64,000 nt of DNA. Source: Candidatus Companilactobacillus pullicola. GTDB lineage: Bacteria > Bacillota > Bacilli > Lactobacillales > Lactobacillaceae. The stretch covers positions 1 to 64,000 of the forward strand of contig DXCM01000021.1 of assembly GCA_019116025.1 (NCBI GenBank). Direction: 5' to 3'. The notes beneath the pieces were generated by a model. It saw nothing but the letters and a program-made list of their open reading frames with translations. It searched no databases and was not told the DNA's origin. Made by a program: the position numbers and the translations under genes. Below are positions 54,110 through 62,304 of this stretch, one piece after another (the first letter of the stretch is position 1; the number at the start of each line of letters is the position of its first letter).

Positions 54110-54157
54110 AAAAAAATAGCGGTATTCTCATAATTAAATAAGAATACCGCTATTTTG
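54110..54157 (-). terminator. Terminator of the lactate oxidase gene
   Basis: A perfect AAATAGCGGTATTCT / AGAATACCGCTATTT stem, a 13-base loop, and a T run on the minus strand. Confidence 0.9.
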
Positions 54158-54173
54158 AATTAATTAAAACCCT

Positions 54174-55274
54174 CTACCAAAGCAATTCAGTGTTTTTAAC
54201 ATCATTGATTGTCTTAGTACCGGCTAATTGCATTGTGATTGATAGTTCCATGTTCAAGTGTTCGATAACATCAGTTACACCTTGAGCACCACCAAGATTC
54301 AATCCATAAATGATTGGACGGCCAATGGCAACTAAGTCAGCACCACTAGCTAGAGCCTTGAAGACATGTTCACCACGGCGTACACCACTATCGAAGATAA
54401 CTGGTACACGTTTGTCAACAACATCAGCAATATCTGGTAAAACTTCAAATGAAGCTGGACCACCATCTAGTTGACGGCCACCATGGTTAGATACCCAAAT
54501 ACCATCGGCACCAAAACTGATAGCCAATTCAGCATCGTCAGGTGATTGGATACCCTTAACGATAACTGGTAGACCTGACATATTCTTGATCTTTTGAATA
54601 TCTGAAGGAACGATTCCTTGTTTAGCTGAAGCATAAATTTCAGAAATTCCCTTACCTTCACCGTCACCAGCTGAATAACCAGCCAAGTTAGGCATTGGAA
54701 GTGGGAATTGGAACTTATTAGCAACATCAGCTTCACGGTAACCACCTAAAGTTGAATCAACTGTTAAGACAATAGCCTTAGCACCAGCGGCAACAGCCTT
54801 CTTGATCAAAAATTCGTTAAACTTATCATCTTTACTCATATATAATTGGAAAAATTGTGGAGCATCTGGGGCAGCAGCGGCTGCATCTTCAACAGAAGTA
54901 CTTGCATAAGTACTGATTGAGAAAATAGAACCAGCAGCGGCAACACCCTTAGCAGTGTCAGTTTCACCCTTAGCATGTGCTAATCCTTGGGCAGCAGATG
55001 GTGCTTGAATAATAGGAGTCTTTAAATCAATATCCCATATTTTTGTACTTAAATCTGCGTGATCGATACCTTGAAGTACACGTGGTGCAATACTTACATC
55101 ATTAAAGGATTCAGTGTTTCTTTCCTTAGTCCATTCATCTTCTGAACCACCACTGATATAACCAAAAGCACCCTTTTCGTTACTCATATGATCCTTTACA
55201 CGAGCTTCTAGACCCGCAATATTTAGTATATCGATATGATTTTCAGCAGTACTTGCTTCATACTTGTTTTTCAT
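54174..55274 (-). CDS. lox: L-lactate oxidase (FMN-dependent alpha-hydroxy acid oxidase)
   Basis: A 366-residue FMN enzyme that oxidises L-lactate to pyruvate with O2, giving hydrogen peroxide. The catalytic His is in VSNHGGRQLDGGPAS (His264), the FMN phosphate loop is in IFDSGVRRGEHVFKALASGADLVAIGRP, and IIQAPSAAQGLAHAKGE is typical of the lactate oxidase branch. The ATG at 55274 is preferred over one four codons upstream that touches the AAAAGG site. A relative with another hydroxy acid substrate cannot be excluded. Confidence 0.9.
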   Translation of the reverse strand: MKNKYEASTAENHIDILNIAGLEARVKDHMSNEKGAFGYISGGSEDEWTKERNTESFNDVSIAPRVLQGIDHADLSTKIWDIDLKTPIIQAPSAAQGLAHAKGETDTAKGVAAAGSIFSISTYASTSVEDAAAAAPDAPQFFQLYMSKDDKFNEFLIKKAVAAGAKAIVLTVDSTLGGYREADVANKFQFPLPMPNLAGYSAGDGEGKGISEIYASAKQGIVPSDIQKIKNMSGLPVIVKGIQSPDDAELAISFGADGIWVSNHGGRQLDGGPASFEVLPDIADVVDKRVPVIFDSGVRRGEHVFKALASGADLVAIGRPIIYGLNLGGAQGVTDVIEHLNMELSITMQLAGTKTINDVKNTELLW

Positions 55275-55381
55275 TAAAAATCCCATCCTTTTACTTGTAT
55301 TTATTCAACACGATCAGTTTAACCTAACTTAATTTAAAATGCTGAGATTTGTTCCGGAAATATCAATTTTATTTTAAAACG

Positions 55382-56545
55382 TTATTCCGCAGTGTCATTT
55401 GAGCTAATAATTTTATTGAAAACAACTGGACAGACTAGACAAGTAATAATGGCCGCCAAAGTGATTGCTCCTGATTGAGCGGTGGTGATCATCTTCAAAT
55501 TGCGACCAACTTGTAAAATTGGCAAAACTAAAGTAATCGTTGTCGAAGTCACAATTGCAGCAGCACTGGCATAGCGTTTGCCAAAACGTTTCCGAAAGAC
55601 GAAGTAAACAATCGCTTTTGATACGATAAAGGCCACTAAAAAGATTGGAATCAACAACAACGCCTGCTTATTAGTGAATAGAGTTCTTAGGTTCAGATTT
55701 ACCCCTGTGGTAATAAAGAATACTGGAATGAAGAATCCATACCCCATCGAACTCAATTTCTCTTCTGTATCAGGCTTTGGTTTCAATAATTTCATAACCG
55801 CACCAGCCAAGAAGGCACCTAAAATATTCTCAGCACCAATCTGTTCGGCAAAAGTTACTAGAGTAAAGATCAAAAAGAATGCCAAACGAATATCCAATTG
55901 TGTTGTCGACTTATCAATTTTTTCAAAGAAAAAGTAAATTCGATTGAAACGACGCAATAGAATAATGGCAATGAAAAAGATAACTGGCAAACCGAGTACT
56001 GAAATATAATGTTGTTGCTTAACAGCTGAATATATTGTCAAAGCTACTAACGGGATAAATTCACCAAACGCTGACGTTAGTAAAATCGTCTGCCCATAAT
56101 CTGTATTCAACAGATCTGCTTCTTTTAGAAGTGAAATGATCACACCCAAAGCAATTGTACTGAACAGGATAACTGCCAGGATGAATTCACTAAAGATTCC
56201 TGTGACATATAAGATGCCACTTAGAATCATCGACATAATAAAAATCGACATGAATCCAGCAAAAGAATTGCCTAATGGTGAATAAATTGATTTATCCTTT
56301 TTAGGTTCCAACAGCGAAAAATCAATCTCCATTCCACCTAAAAAGATCAACATGATCACACCTAAATTAGCAATATATTGAACACTGACATCTGGGTGAA
56401 CAATATTAAGACCAGTTTTACCAATAATGATTCCCATAATAATTTCTGAAATAGCCGTAGGCATTCGCTGCAAGTGAAATCTTGCCGTAATAAGTGGCGT
56501 GATCAAGGCAGCAAACAATACGATCAATAAAGCAAATTTTCCCAT
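55382..56545 (-). CDS. CPA2 cation:proton antiporter
   Basis: A 387-residue antiporter with about 12 helices and the CPA2 core: MPTAISEIIMGIIIGKTGLNIVHPDVSV, the NLGVIMLIFLGGMEIDFSLL helix, and GAENILGAFLAGAVMKLL. No C-terminal TrkA-N regulatory domain is attached. It exchanges Na+ or K+ for H+. The ATG at 56545 has GAGGATGG upstream; a TTG at 56584 would add 13 residues but lacks an RBS. Repeat locus 4 begins about 85 bp upstream. Confidence 0.9.
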   Translation of the reverse strand: MGKFALLIVLFAALITPLITARFHLQRMPTAISEIIMGIIIGKTGLNIVHPDVSVQYIANLGVIMLIFLGGMEIDFSLLEPKKDKSIYSPLGNSFAGFMSIFIMSMILSGILYVTGIFSEFILAVILFSTIALGVIISLLKEADLLNTDYGQTILLTSAFGEFIPLVALTIYSAVKQQHYISVLGLPVIFFIAIILLRRFNRIYFFFEKIDKSTTQLDIRLAFFLIFTLVTFAEQIGAENILGAFLAGAVMKLLKPKPDTEEKLSSMGYGFFIPVFFITTGVNLNLRTLFTNKQALLLIPIFLVAFIVSKAIVYFVFRKRFGKRYASAAAIVTSTTITLVLPILQVGRNLKMITTAQSGAITLAAIITCLVCPVVFNKIISSNDTAE

Positions 56546-56630
56546 AATACCATCCTCAGAGAGCAAACCTAAATTGGCCTGCAAAACTCGTTTATAATTC
56601 CTACTTAAATTTGATTATAGTTTAAATTTC

Positions 56631-57202
56631 CCGTCCTCCACAAAAATTGGGAATGCTGTTGGAACGCATTCCCAATTTTTGCTCCGGACTAAAGAGCGCT
56701 TCTATTGTTTATACGTTTTTAAATATTAGATAGTAAGACAACAAATTACGATCATTTCATTAATATGTATTTTAACCAAGCTTCTTTTAAGAATCGATAA
56801 AACGCCAAGTTAAATTTCACATCTGAAACAACCGGGCTTATTGCTCCGGGCTAATGTTCTGTTCTATTGCTTATACACCTTAAAATGCTTGATAGTACAG
56901 AACTTAATATAAAGTTAAACAATTCCACATATATAAGCTAACGGGTATTATTTTTCCCTTAGAATAGAGTCCCTTACATGGAATTAAGTACTATCCAAAT
57001 ACTGCAACTTCGGTAAATATTAATACAGTCGGTAGTAGAAAATCTGTGGGCCCTCAGTAGCGAAATTCTACTTAACTTGCGAAGCAAGGTTAGTAGAAGA
57101 CCAGACTTGGAGATTCATGATTTTGTACGAAGTGCAAAACTATTATCCAACTGTGTCCGCTACGTTCCAGCGGCCCACAGATTTTCTACTACCGACGGCA
57201 TC
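56631..57202. repeat. Structured repeat locus 4 (inverted): minimal unit 4A' and full class-B unit 4B
   Basis: Opposite orientation to loci 1 and 3. Unit 4A' (56631-56691) is a class-A unit reduced to its closing hairpin GGGAATGC-TGTTGGAAC-GCATTCCC flanked by AAAAATT/AATTTTT. Unit 4B (57028-57202, 175 nt) is a full class-B unit: stem GTAGTAGAAAATCTGTGGGCC with its complement, an inner hairpin with AACTTGC-GAA-GCAAGGTT, an arm with TACGAAGTG, and CGTTCCAGCGG. A degenerate remnant (CCGGGCTTATTGCTCCGGG) lies near 56832. The region has no credible gene. Confidence 0.8.
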
Positions 57203-57328
57203 CTACTACCACCTCGGTTGATATCAATTACAACCAAATTTAAGCAAAAATCTTATTTATAAAAAATTATCCCAAAACAGAAAACTAATTAACAACAAAA
57301 ACAATAATAATTTATCCATAAAAAGTCA

Positions 57329-57357
57329 AAAAAAGCGCATCCAAAAAGGATACGCTA
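57329..57357 (-). terminator. Terminator of the padR-MFS operon
   Basis: AGCG-ATCC / GGAT-CGCT with one mismatch, loop AAAAA, and a T7 run on the minus strand. Confidence 0.82.
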
Positions 57358-57361
57358 ATCA

Positions 57362-58552
57362 CTATTCAACTTCAGTATTTAATTTTTCAGGTTCACCAAT
57401 AACAAAATGATCAATCACCGCAATGATCAAGAATACCAAGGCGACTAAACATACACCGGTCCAACCGATTCGACTCCAAGCCCAAGTTGCGGCCAAAGTT
57501 CCTATTGAACCGCCTAAAAAGTAACTGAACATAAAGATTGAATTGTTACGACTACTTTGTTCACGATTCAAAGATTGCACGATGGCTTGATTAGATACTT
57601 GACTGAATTGTGTTCCTAGATCAAGCAAGACGATACCCACTATCAAACCAATCATCCAGAATCCGATCAACCAAAATACTACGAATCCTAGACCTGACAA
57701 AACCATGCTTAAACCAATCGTCAATTTAGGCGACTTTTGATCAACTAAGTTACCGACCCAAGGTGCTACCAAAATTCCGGCAACTCCTAATAGTCCTAAT
57801 AATCCGGCGATGCTACTGCCTAAATGGTATTGATCTGCTAAATAAAAAGCTAATGTTGACCACAATACGTTTGACATTCCAAACATGCAAAATCCATTAA
57901 TAGCTGAACCACGTAACTCTTTTTGCTTAATGAAGAGTTTAGGCAAAGTTTTGATTACAGCAAAATATTTTAAATCTTGATGACCACGTTTATCATGAGG
58001 CATAAATAGATGGACTACCAACAAGAATACTACGTCGACACCTGCAGCAATCAAATAAATATATTGCCACGGCATGATACTGCCCAATAGACCACTGAAC
58101 GAACGCGATAATAAAATACCTGTTAACAATCCACTCAGCACAATTCCTAATACTTTTCCTCGTTGGAGAACTGGAGCCAAATAGCCAGCATAAGGAATAA
58201 TAATTTGTGGTGCTACTGAGGTAATCCCTATTAAAGCTGTTGCCACAGCAAAGACGGCCGCATTCGGTGCCCAAAAAGCTAATAATAACGAAACAATCGA
58301 CAAGACCATCATAACTTGAATCAAATGGTAACGATCAAAAATATCTCCCAATGGAACAATTAACAACAATCCAAAGGCATAACCCAATTGTGTGATCATG
58401 GCCAGCATCCCGACAACCGATTTAGAAATATTAAAGTCAGTCGCAATCAAATTTTCAATTGGTTGAATAAAATTCAAGTTGGCAACAATGACACCCGTTA
58501 CCACCGCCATCAAAAGGATGGTCTTTTTTGACATAGTTTCTGTCTCTTCCAA
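57362..58552 (-). CDS. MFS transporter regulated by PadR
   Basis: A 396-residue exporter with about 12 helices. MFS motif A is at LGDIFDRYHLIQV and a motif-C-like helix at VLSGLLTGILLSRSFSGLLGSIMPWQYIYL, the antiporter signature. It resembles the arabinose-efflux/YfmO-like group. The start is uncertain: TTG at 58552 has AGGGGGA well spaced, while an ATG at 58534 has only GGAAGAG. It lies 12 bases after the padR gene and is its probable target. Confidence 0.85.
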   Translation of the reverse strand: MEETETMSKKTILLMAVVTGVIVANLNFIQPIENLIATDFNISKSVVGMLAMITQLGYAFGLLLIVPLGDIFDRYHLIQVMMVLSIVSLLLAFWAPNAAVFAVATALIGITSVAPQIIIPYAGYLAPVLQRGKVLGIVLSGLLTGILLSRSFSGLLGSIMPWQYIYLIAAGVDVVFLLVVHLFMPHDKRGHQDLKYFAVIKTLPKLFIKQKELRGSAINGFCMFGMSNVLWSTLAFYLADQYHLGSSIAGLLGLLGVAGILVAPWVGNLVDQKSPKLTIGLSMVLSGLGFVVFWLIGFWMIGLIVGIVLLDLGTQFSQVSNQAIVQSLNREQSSRNNSIFMFSYFLGGSIGTLAATWAWSRIGWTGVCLVALVFLIIAVIDHFVIGEPEKLNTEVE

Positions 58553-58564
58553 ACTAAAATCCCC

Positions 58565-59089
58565 CTACTTTACAAATTCGTTCAAAGATGAATCCACCCA
58601 TTGTAAAGCAGCTTCCATCTGGACTTTTTTCAATGAAATCACCCATTCAGCATTCTTCAAATCAGGTGCTGAGATAGGTATTTTTTTAATATCAATTACT
58701 TGCCGGCGTAAATCTTCTTGACTTGCTAACAAGTAATCTTTGTATTCTTGCAAAATTTTTTGTCGTAAATCTGGTTTTATTTGATGAAAATTACGGAATT
58801 TAATACTGTATGTGAATTCCAAATTGGGATTCAATGGTACTTCTTGCATCATCAACTCTTGAAAACGAGTTCGACCACGATCAGTAATCGTCGCTATCTT
58901 TTTAGAACGTTTATCAGTTTGGTCATCCAATGTAATATATCCGGCTTCATGTAGCCTTTTAAATAATGGATAAATCATCCCAAAACTAATCTTACGTTGA
59001 CGACCAACAATCTGCTGGAGAATCTGACGCATCAAATAACCGCTCATCGACTCGTCCATCAGTTGTCCTAAGACAAATAAGTCATACAT
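58565..59089 (-). CDS. PadR-family transcriptional regulator
   Basis: A 174-residue regulator. The winged helix is FVLGQLMDESMSGYLMRQILQQIVGRQRKISFGMIYPLFKRLHEAGYITL; the C-terminal half carries the PadR vir-type helical dimer domain (FHQIKPDLRQKILQEYKDYLLASQEDLRRQV). PadR proteins typically repress detoxification or efflux genes, matching the MFS gene that follows. Two near-identical palindromes lie in its promoter, so autoregulation is expected. Confidence 0.92.
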   Translation of the reverse strand: MYDLFVLGQLMDESMSGYLMRQILQQIVGRQRKISFGMIYPLFKRLHEAGYITLDDQTDKRSKKIATITDRGRTRFQELMMQEVPLNPNLEFTYSIKFRNFHQIKPDLRQKILQEYKDYLLASQEDLRRQVIDIKKIPISAPDLKNAEWVISLKKVQMEAALQWVDSSLNEFVK

Positions 59090-59104
59090 CGTTTCATCCC
59101 CTTA

Positions 59105-59155
59105 TATATCAGACTGATATAAATCAACTTTTCTAATATATATCAGTCTGATACT
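59105..59155. promoter_or_regulatory. Two PadR-type operators
   Basis: TATATCAGACTGATATA (59105-59121) is a perfect odd palindrome. TATATCAGTCTGATACT (59139-59155) repeats it with two changes. Centres are 34 bp apart, about three helical turns. They lie between the divergent padR and RibD-like genes and could control both. Confidence 0.75.
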
Positions 59156-59243
59156 TAAAGTCAAATTAAAATTTATACTTGACCTCAAGTTGACTTTAAG
59201 TAATAGAGTTAATTTATCAAGTTAATTATTAAGGAGATCAAAG

Positions 59244-59918
59244 ATGAACAAACCATATATTATCTGTCACATGATGACATCCATTGATGGTCGTATTGAT
59301 TGCGATATGACTGCTCAACTTCAAGGAACGCAGGAATACTACGAGACTCTTAAAACTATTGAGGCTCCTACAACCTTAAGTGGCCGCGTTACTGCTCAAT
59401 TGGAATTAGCTCAAACTGGAAAATTCCAATCCAAAACTAATGAGTCACTTAATAAAGAATCTTTTGCAAAAAATAATGACTCTGCTGGTTATAAAGTAAT
59501 TACCGATACTAAGGGAACCTTACTCTGGGACGAAGACCACAATTACAGCAAACCACATATCGTTATTACCAGTGAACAAGTAACAAAGGATTACTTAGAC
59601 TATCTCGATTCCAAGCAAATCTCTTGGATTGCAACGGGAAAAGATCACATTGATTTATCCAGAGCTGTTGAAATTTTAGCTGAACAATTTAATGTTGAAA
59701 GAATGGCCATCGTCGGTGGCGGTCACATTGACGGATCATTCTTAGATGCCGGTTTAACTGATGAAATCAGTCTATTAATTGGACCCGGAGTCGACGGACG
59801 TGAAGGAATGCCTGCTGTCTTTGATGGTCGTCCTAAAGACCGCAAACCGATGCCTTTGAAATTACAGAGTGCTAGAACGTATGAAGATGGTGCCATTTGG
59901 TTACGTTATCTTGTCTAG
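59244..59918 (+). CDS. RibD C-terminal domain / dihydrofolate reductase-like protein
   Basis: A 224-residue NADPH-binding reductase of the RibD_C/DHFR fold. The start PYIICHMMTSIDGRIDCDM and the late MAIVGGGHIDGSFLDAGLTDEISLLIGPGVDG match the family. It lacks the deaminase domain of full RibD and no riboflavin genes are near, so it is probably a stand-alone reductase of unknown substrate. AAGGAG precedes the ATG. Divergent from padR, sharing the operator region. Confidence 0.88.
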   Translation: MNKPYIICHMMTSIDGRIDCDMTAQLQGTQEYYETLKTIEAPTTLSGRVTAQLELAQTGKFQSKTNESLNKESFAKNNDSAGYKVITDTKGTLLWDEDHNYSKPHIVITSEQVTKDYLDYLDSKQISWIATGKDHIDLSRAVEILAEQFNVERMAIVGGGHIDGSFLDAGLTDEISLLIGPGVDGREGMPAVFDGRPKDRKPMPLKLQSARTYEDGAIWLRYLV

Positions 59919-59956
59919 AGAATAAATCAGAGTTATTTACCATTTTCAAAAAAATA

Positions 59957-59997
59957 AAAAAGAAGCGAATAATCTAATTGATATTCGTTTCTTTTTT
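59957..59997. terminator. Bidirectional terminator
   Basis: AAAGAA-CGAATA / TATTCG-TTCTTT with one mismatch, followed by a T run, between convergent genes. Confidence 0.85.
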
Positions 59998-60034
59998 ATC
60001 TCGGTAAAAATTTCAATTCAACATTAAATCAACT

Positions 60035-62299
60035 TTATAACGTTATTGATTTACTTAATCCCTTTATTGATAATTCAACCCTCCTAGGTTTGTCCCATTT
60101 CATACTTTTATTCATATACAGCAACCTGTCATCTTTTATTTCAAATCCAATGTTTTTAGTTTGACCGGGTTCTAAGAGGATTTTCTTATAACTCATTAGT
60201 CGTCTGCGCTGTGGAAGCACATCCGTTCCAAAGAAACTTGAAAACAATAAAACTGTTTCTTTAGCACTAACACTAGAAGTATTTTTTATATCCACAGATA
60301 CAAGAACTCTATTATTTTTGTAGCTTACCTCTAAGTTCTTATAGTCAAAGGAACCATAACTAAGTCCATATCCGAATTCAAAAAGAGGGCATCCCGTTTC
60401 ATCAAAATAATTTTCATTTTTCAAAACTCGTCTTTGATAATAATAAACCGGTAGCTGTTCTGTATTTCTAGGATAACTGATTGGTAATTTTCCACTTGGA
60501 TTTATTTTCCCGAATAGAATATCTGATATTGCTCTTGGCCCCTTCTGTCCAGGATACCATGCTATTAATACGGCATCGGCCAATCGCATTACTTCCGTTA
60601 TATCGTAAGGTCTACCTTGAATCATGACCACAATAATTGGCTTCCTAGTTTTCTTTAGTGCTCTCAATAAGTCAATTTGATTACCACCGAGACTAAGACT
60701 TGCAACATCTACATTTTCTCCAGTATCGGTATTTTTTAGAATACTTTCTTCACTCACAGCTCCATTATTTAAAAAATTCATATTAAAGTTTCTCATGGAT
60801 GAGCCGCCCATTGTTAAAACAACGGCATCAGCCTTATTAGACACTTCTACTGCATCATTAATTAATTTATCATCCTCAGTAATTTCTCTAATATTGCTTC
60901 CCTTGGCATACATAATGTTTGAAGTATAATTTTTCAAGGAATCTATTAACGAATCATACTGATTTTCTAATTGAGGGGCAGTGTAATCACCTAACCAATG
61001 ATAGATATTTTTTACATGGGGACCTATCACAGCGAGGCTGCTTCCTTTCTTAAGAGGTAAGATTGTATTCTTAACTAAAGTCATACTTTCAGATGAAATC
61101 TTTAAGTTCAAGTCATTACTTTTATGTATTACTTCTTCCATGTTTGTATCATTTTCATCAATATATGGATCATCAAAGAGTCCTAACAAAAACTTTATTG
61201 AAAGTACACGTTTTACCGAATTATTAAGTTTCAACAGCAATTGAGGATATTGTTCTATTGCATCTGATATGTGCATATAAACATCATCCCAAAGGCTCAA
61301 ATCAACTCCTGCATTTAGTGCTGCGAATACCGAATCACTATAATTGCCATAAAGATCCATCAGTCTGTCCAAAGCAGTACCATCTGCCATAACTATTCCT
61401 TGAAATTCATTTTTTTTACGCAATAAATCATTTAACAGATAACGATTTGCATGACAAGGTACACCATCAATATCATTATATGCAGCCATCACTCCGGCGG
61501 CTTTTTTTAGACTAGAAATAAGAGGACCGTAAACTTCTAAAAACTCTCTTTTTCCCATCGGAACCGTTCCAGAATTGTGCCCCCCCAATGCTTCACCTTG
61601 TCCAATAAGATGTTTAATCACAACACCAACGTGCTTACGGCTATCTTGTGACACTTTATTATCTAAAAAGTCAGAATCACCAATGAGATCACCTTGAAAA
61701 CCATCAATTATCGCTTTTGTATAAGTCTCTGTTAAATATGGACTTTCTCCAAAGGTTTCTTCTGATCTTCCCCATCTAGGATCTTTCAATAAATCTAAAG
61801 AGCTTACAAGTGCTAAATTTCCACCTTTAAGTCTAAGTTCTTCGGCTTGCAGTTTAGCCGACTTTTTTATAAGTTCAGGGTTGAACGTATTTCCCTTACC
61901 AATATTAGTCGGATATGTAACCGAATCTAACGCTTGATGTCCATGAGGCATTTCTTCAACAATTAAAGTTGGTATTCCTAAACGTGATTTATTAATAACA
62001 TACGATTGAATCATATTCGATAAATGAGCACTTTCATTAGCACGAATTCCGTTATCATAGTCTTTTTTAGACCATGGATCGGCTCTAAATAGACCATAAA
62101 GAGCACCTAAGCCCTGACCCCAATCGACATGTTCTTTAAACTTATCAGTTAGTTTGATACCTGACGAATTTTTATAATATGACTGCCATCCATAAAGATG
62201 TTGGTTAACTTGACCTATCTTTTCTTGTATGGTCATTCTAGAGACTAAATCATTGACCCGTTCTCTAATAGTTAATTCTTTATCTTGATAAGGAAACAA
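60035..62299 (-). CDS. Glycoside hydrolase family 3 (beta-glucosidase/beta-glycosidase)
   Basis: A 754-residue retaining glycosidase. The (beta/alpha)8 domain carries LVSSLDLLKDPRWGRSEETFGESPYL and IKHLIGQGEALGGHNSG. The nucleophile Asp is in GIVMADGTALDRL (Asp306). The second domain starts near LVKNTILPLKKGSSLAVIGPH, and a fibronectin III-like domain (FEFGYGLSYGSFDYKNLEVSY) ends it. There is no signal peptide, so it is cytoplasmic. Start is TTG with AAGGAGG overlapping the upstream stop. With GH125 and GH38 before it, its substrate is probably a beta-linked residue of a mannose-containing glycan (inference). Confidence 0.92.
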   Translation of the reverse strand: MFPYQDKELTIRERVNDLVSRMTIQEKIGQVNQHLYGWQSYYKNSSGIKLTDKFKEHVDWGQGLGALYGLFRADPWSKKDYDNGIRANESAHLSNMIQSYVINKSRLGIPTLIVEEMPHGHQALDSVTYPTNIGKGNTFNPELIKKSAKLQAEELRLKGGNLALVSSLDLLKDPRWGRSEETFGESPYLTETYTKAIIDGFQGDLIGDSDFLDNKVSQDSRKHVGVVIKHLIGQGEALGGHNSGTVPMGKREFLEVYGPLISSLKKAAGVMAAYNDIDGVPCHANRYLLNDLLRKKNEFQGIVMADGTALDRLMDLYGNYSDSVFAALNAGVDLSLWDDVYMHISDAIEQYPQLLLKLNNSVKRVLSIKFLLGLFDDPYIDENDTNMEEVIHKSNDLNLKISSESMTLVKNTILPLKKGSSLAVIGPHVKNIYHWLGDYTAPQLENQYDSLIDSLKNYTSNIMYAKGSNIREITEDDKLINDAVEVSNKADAVVLTMGGSSMRNFNMNFLNNGAVSEESILKNTDTGENVDVASLSLGGNQIDLLRALKKTRKPIIVVMIQGRPYDITEVMRLADAVLIAWYPGQKGPRAISDILFGKINPSGKLPISYPRNTEQLPVYYYQRRVLKNENYFDETGCPLFEFGYGLSYGSFDYKNLEVSYKNNRVLVSVDIKNTSSVSAKETVLLFSSFFGTDVLPQRRRLMSYKKILLEPGQTKNIGFEIKDDRLLYMNKSMKWDKPRRVELSIKGLSKSITL

Positions 62300-62304
62300 A
62301 GGTA

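Noticed and set aside
57077..57262. 61-aa plus-strand ORF in repeat locus 4
   Set aside because: A translation of unit 4B; composition follows the palindromes and not a protein.
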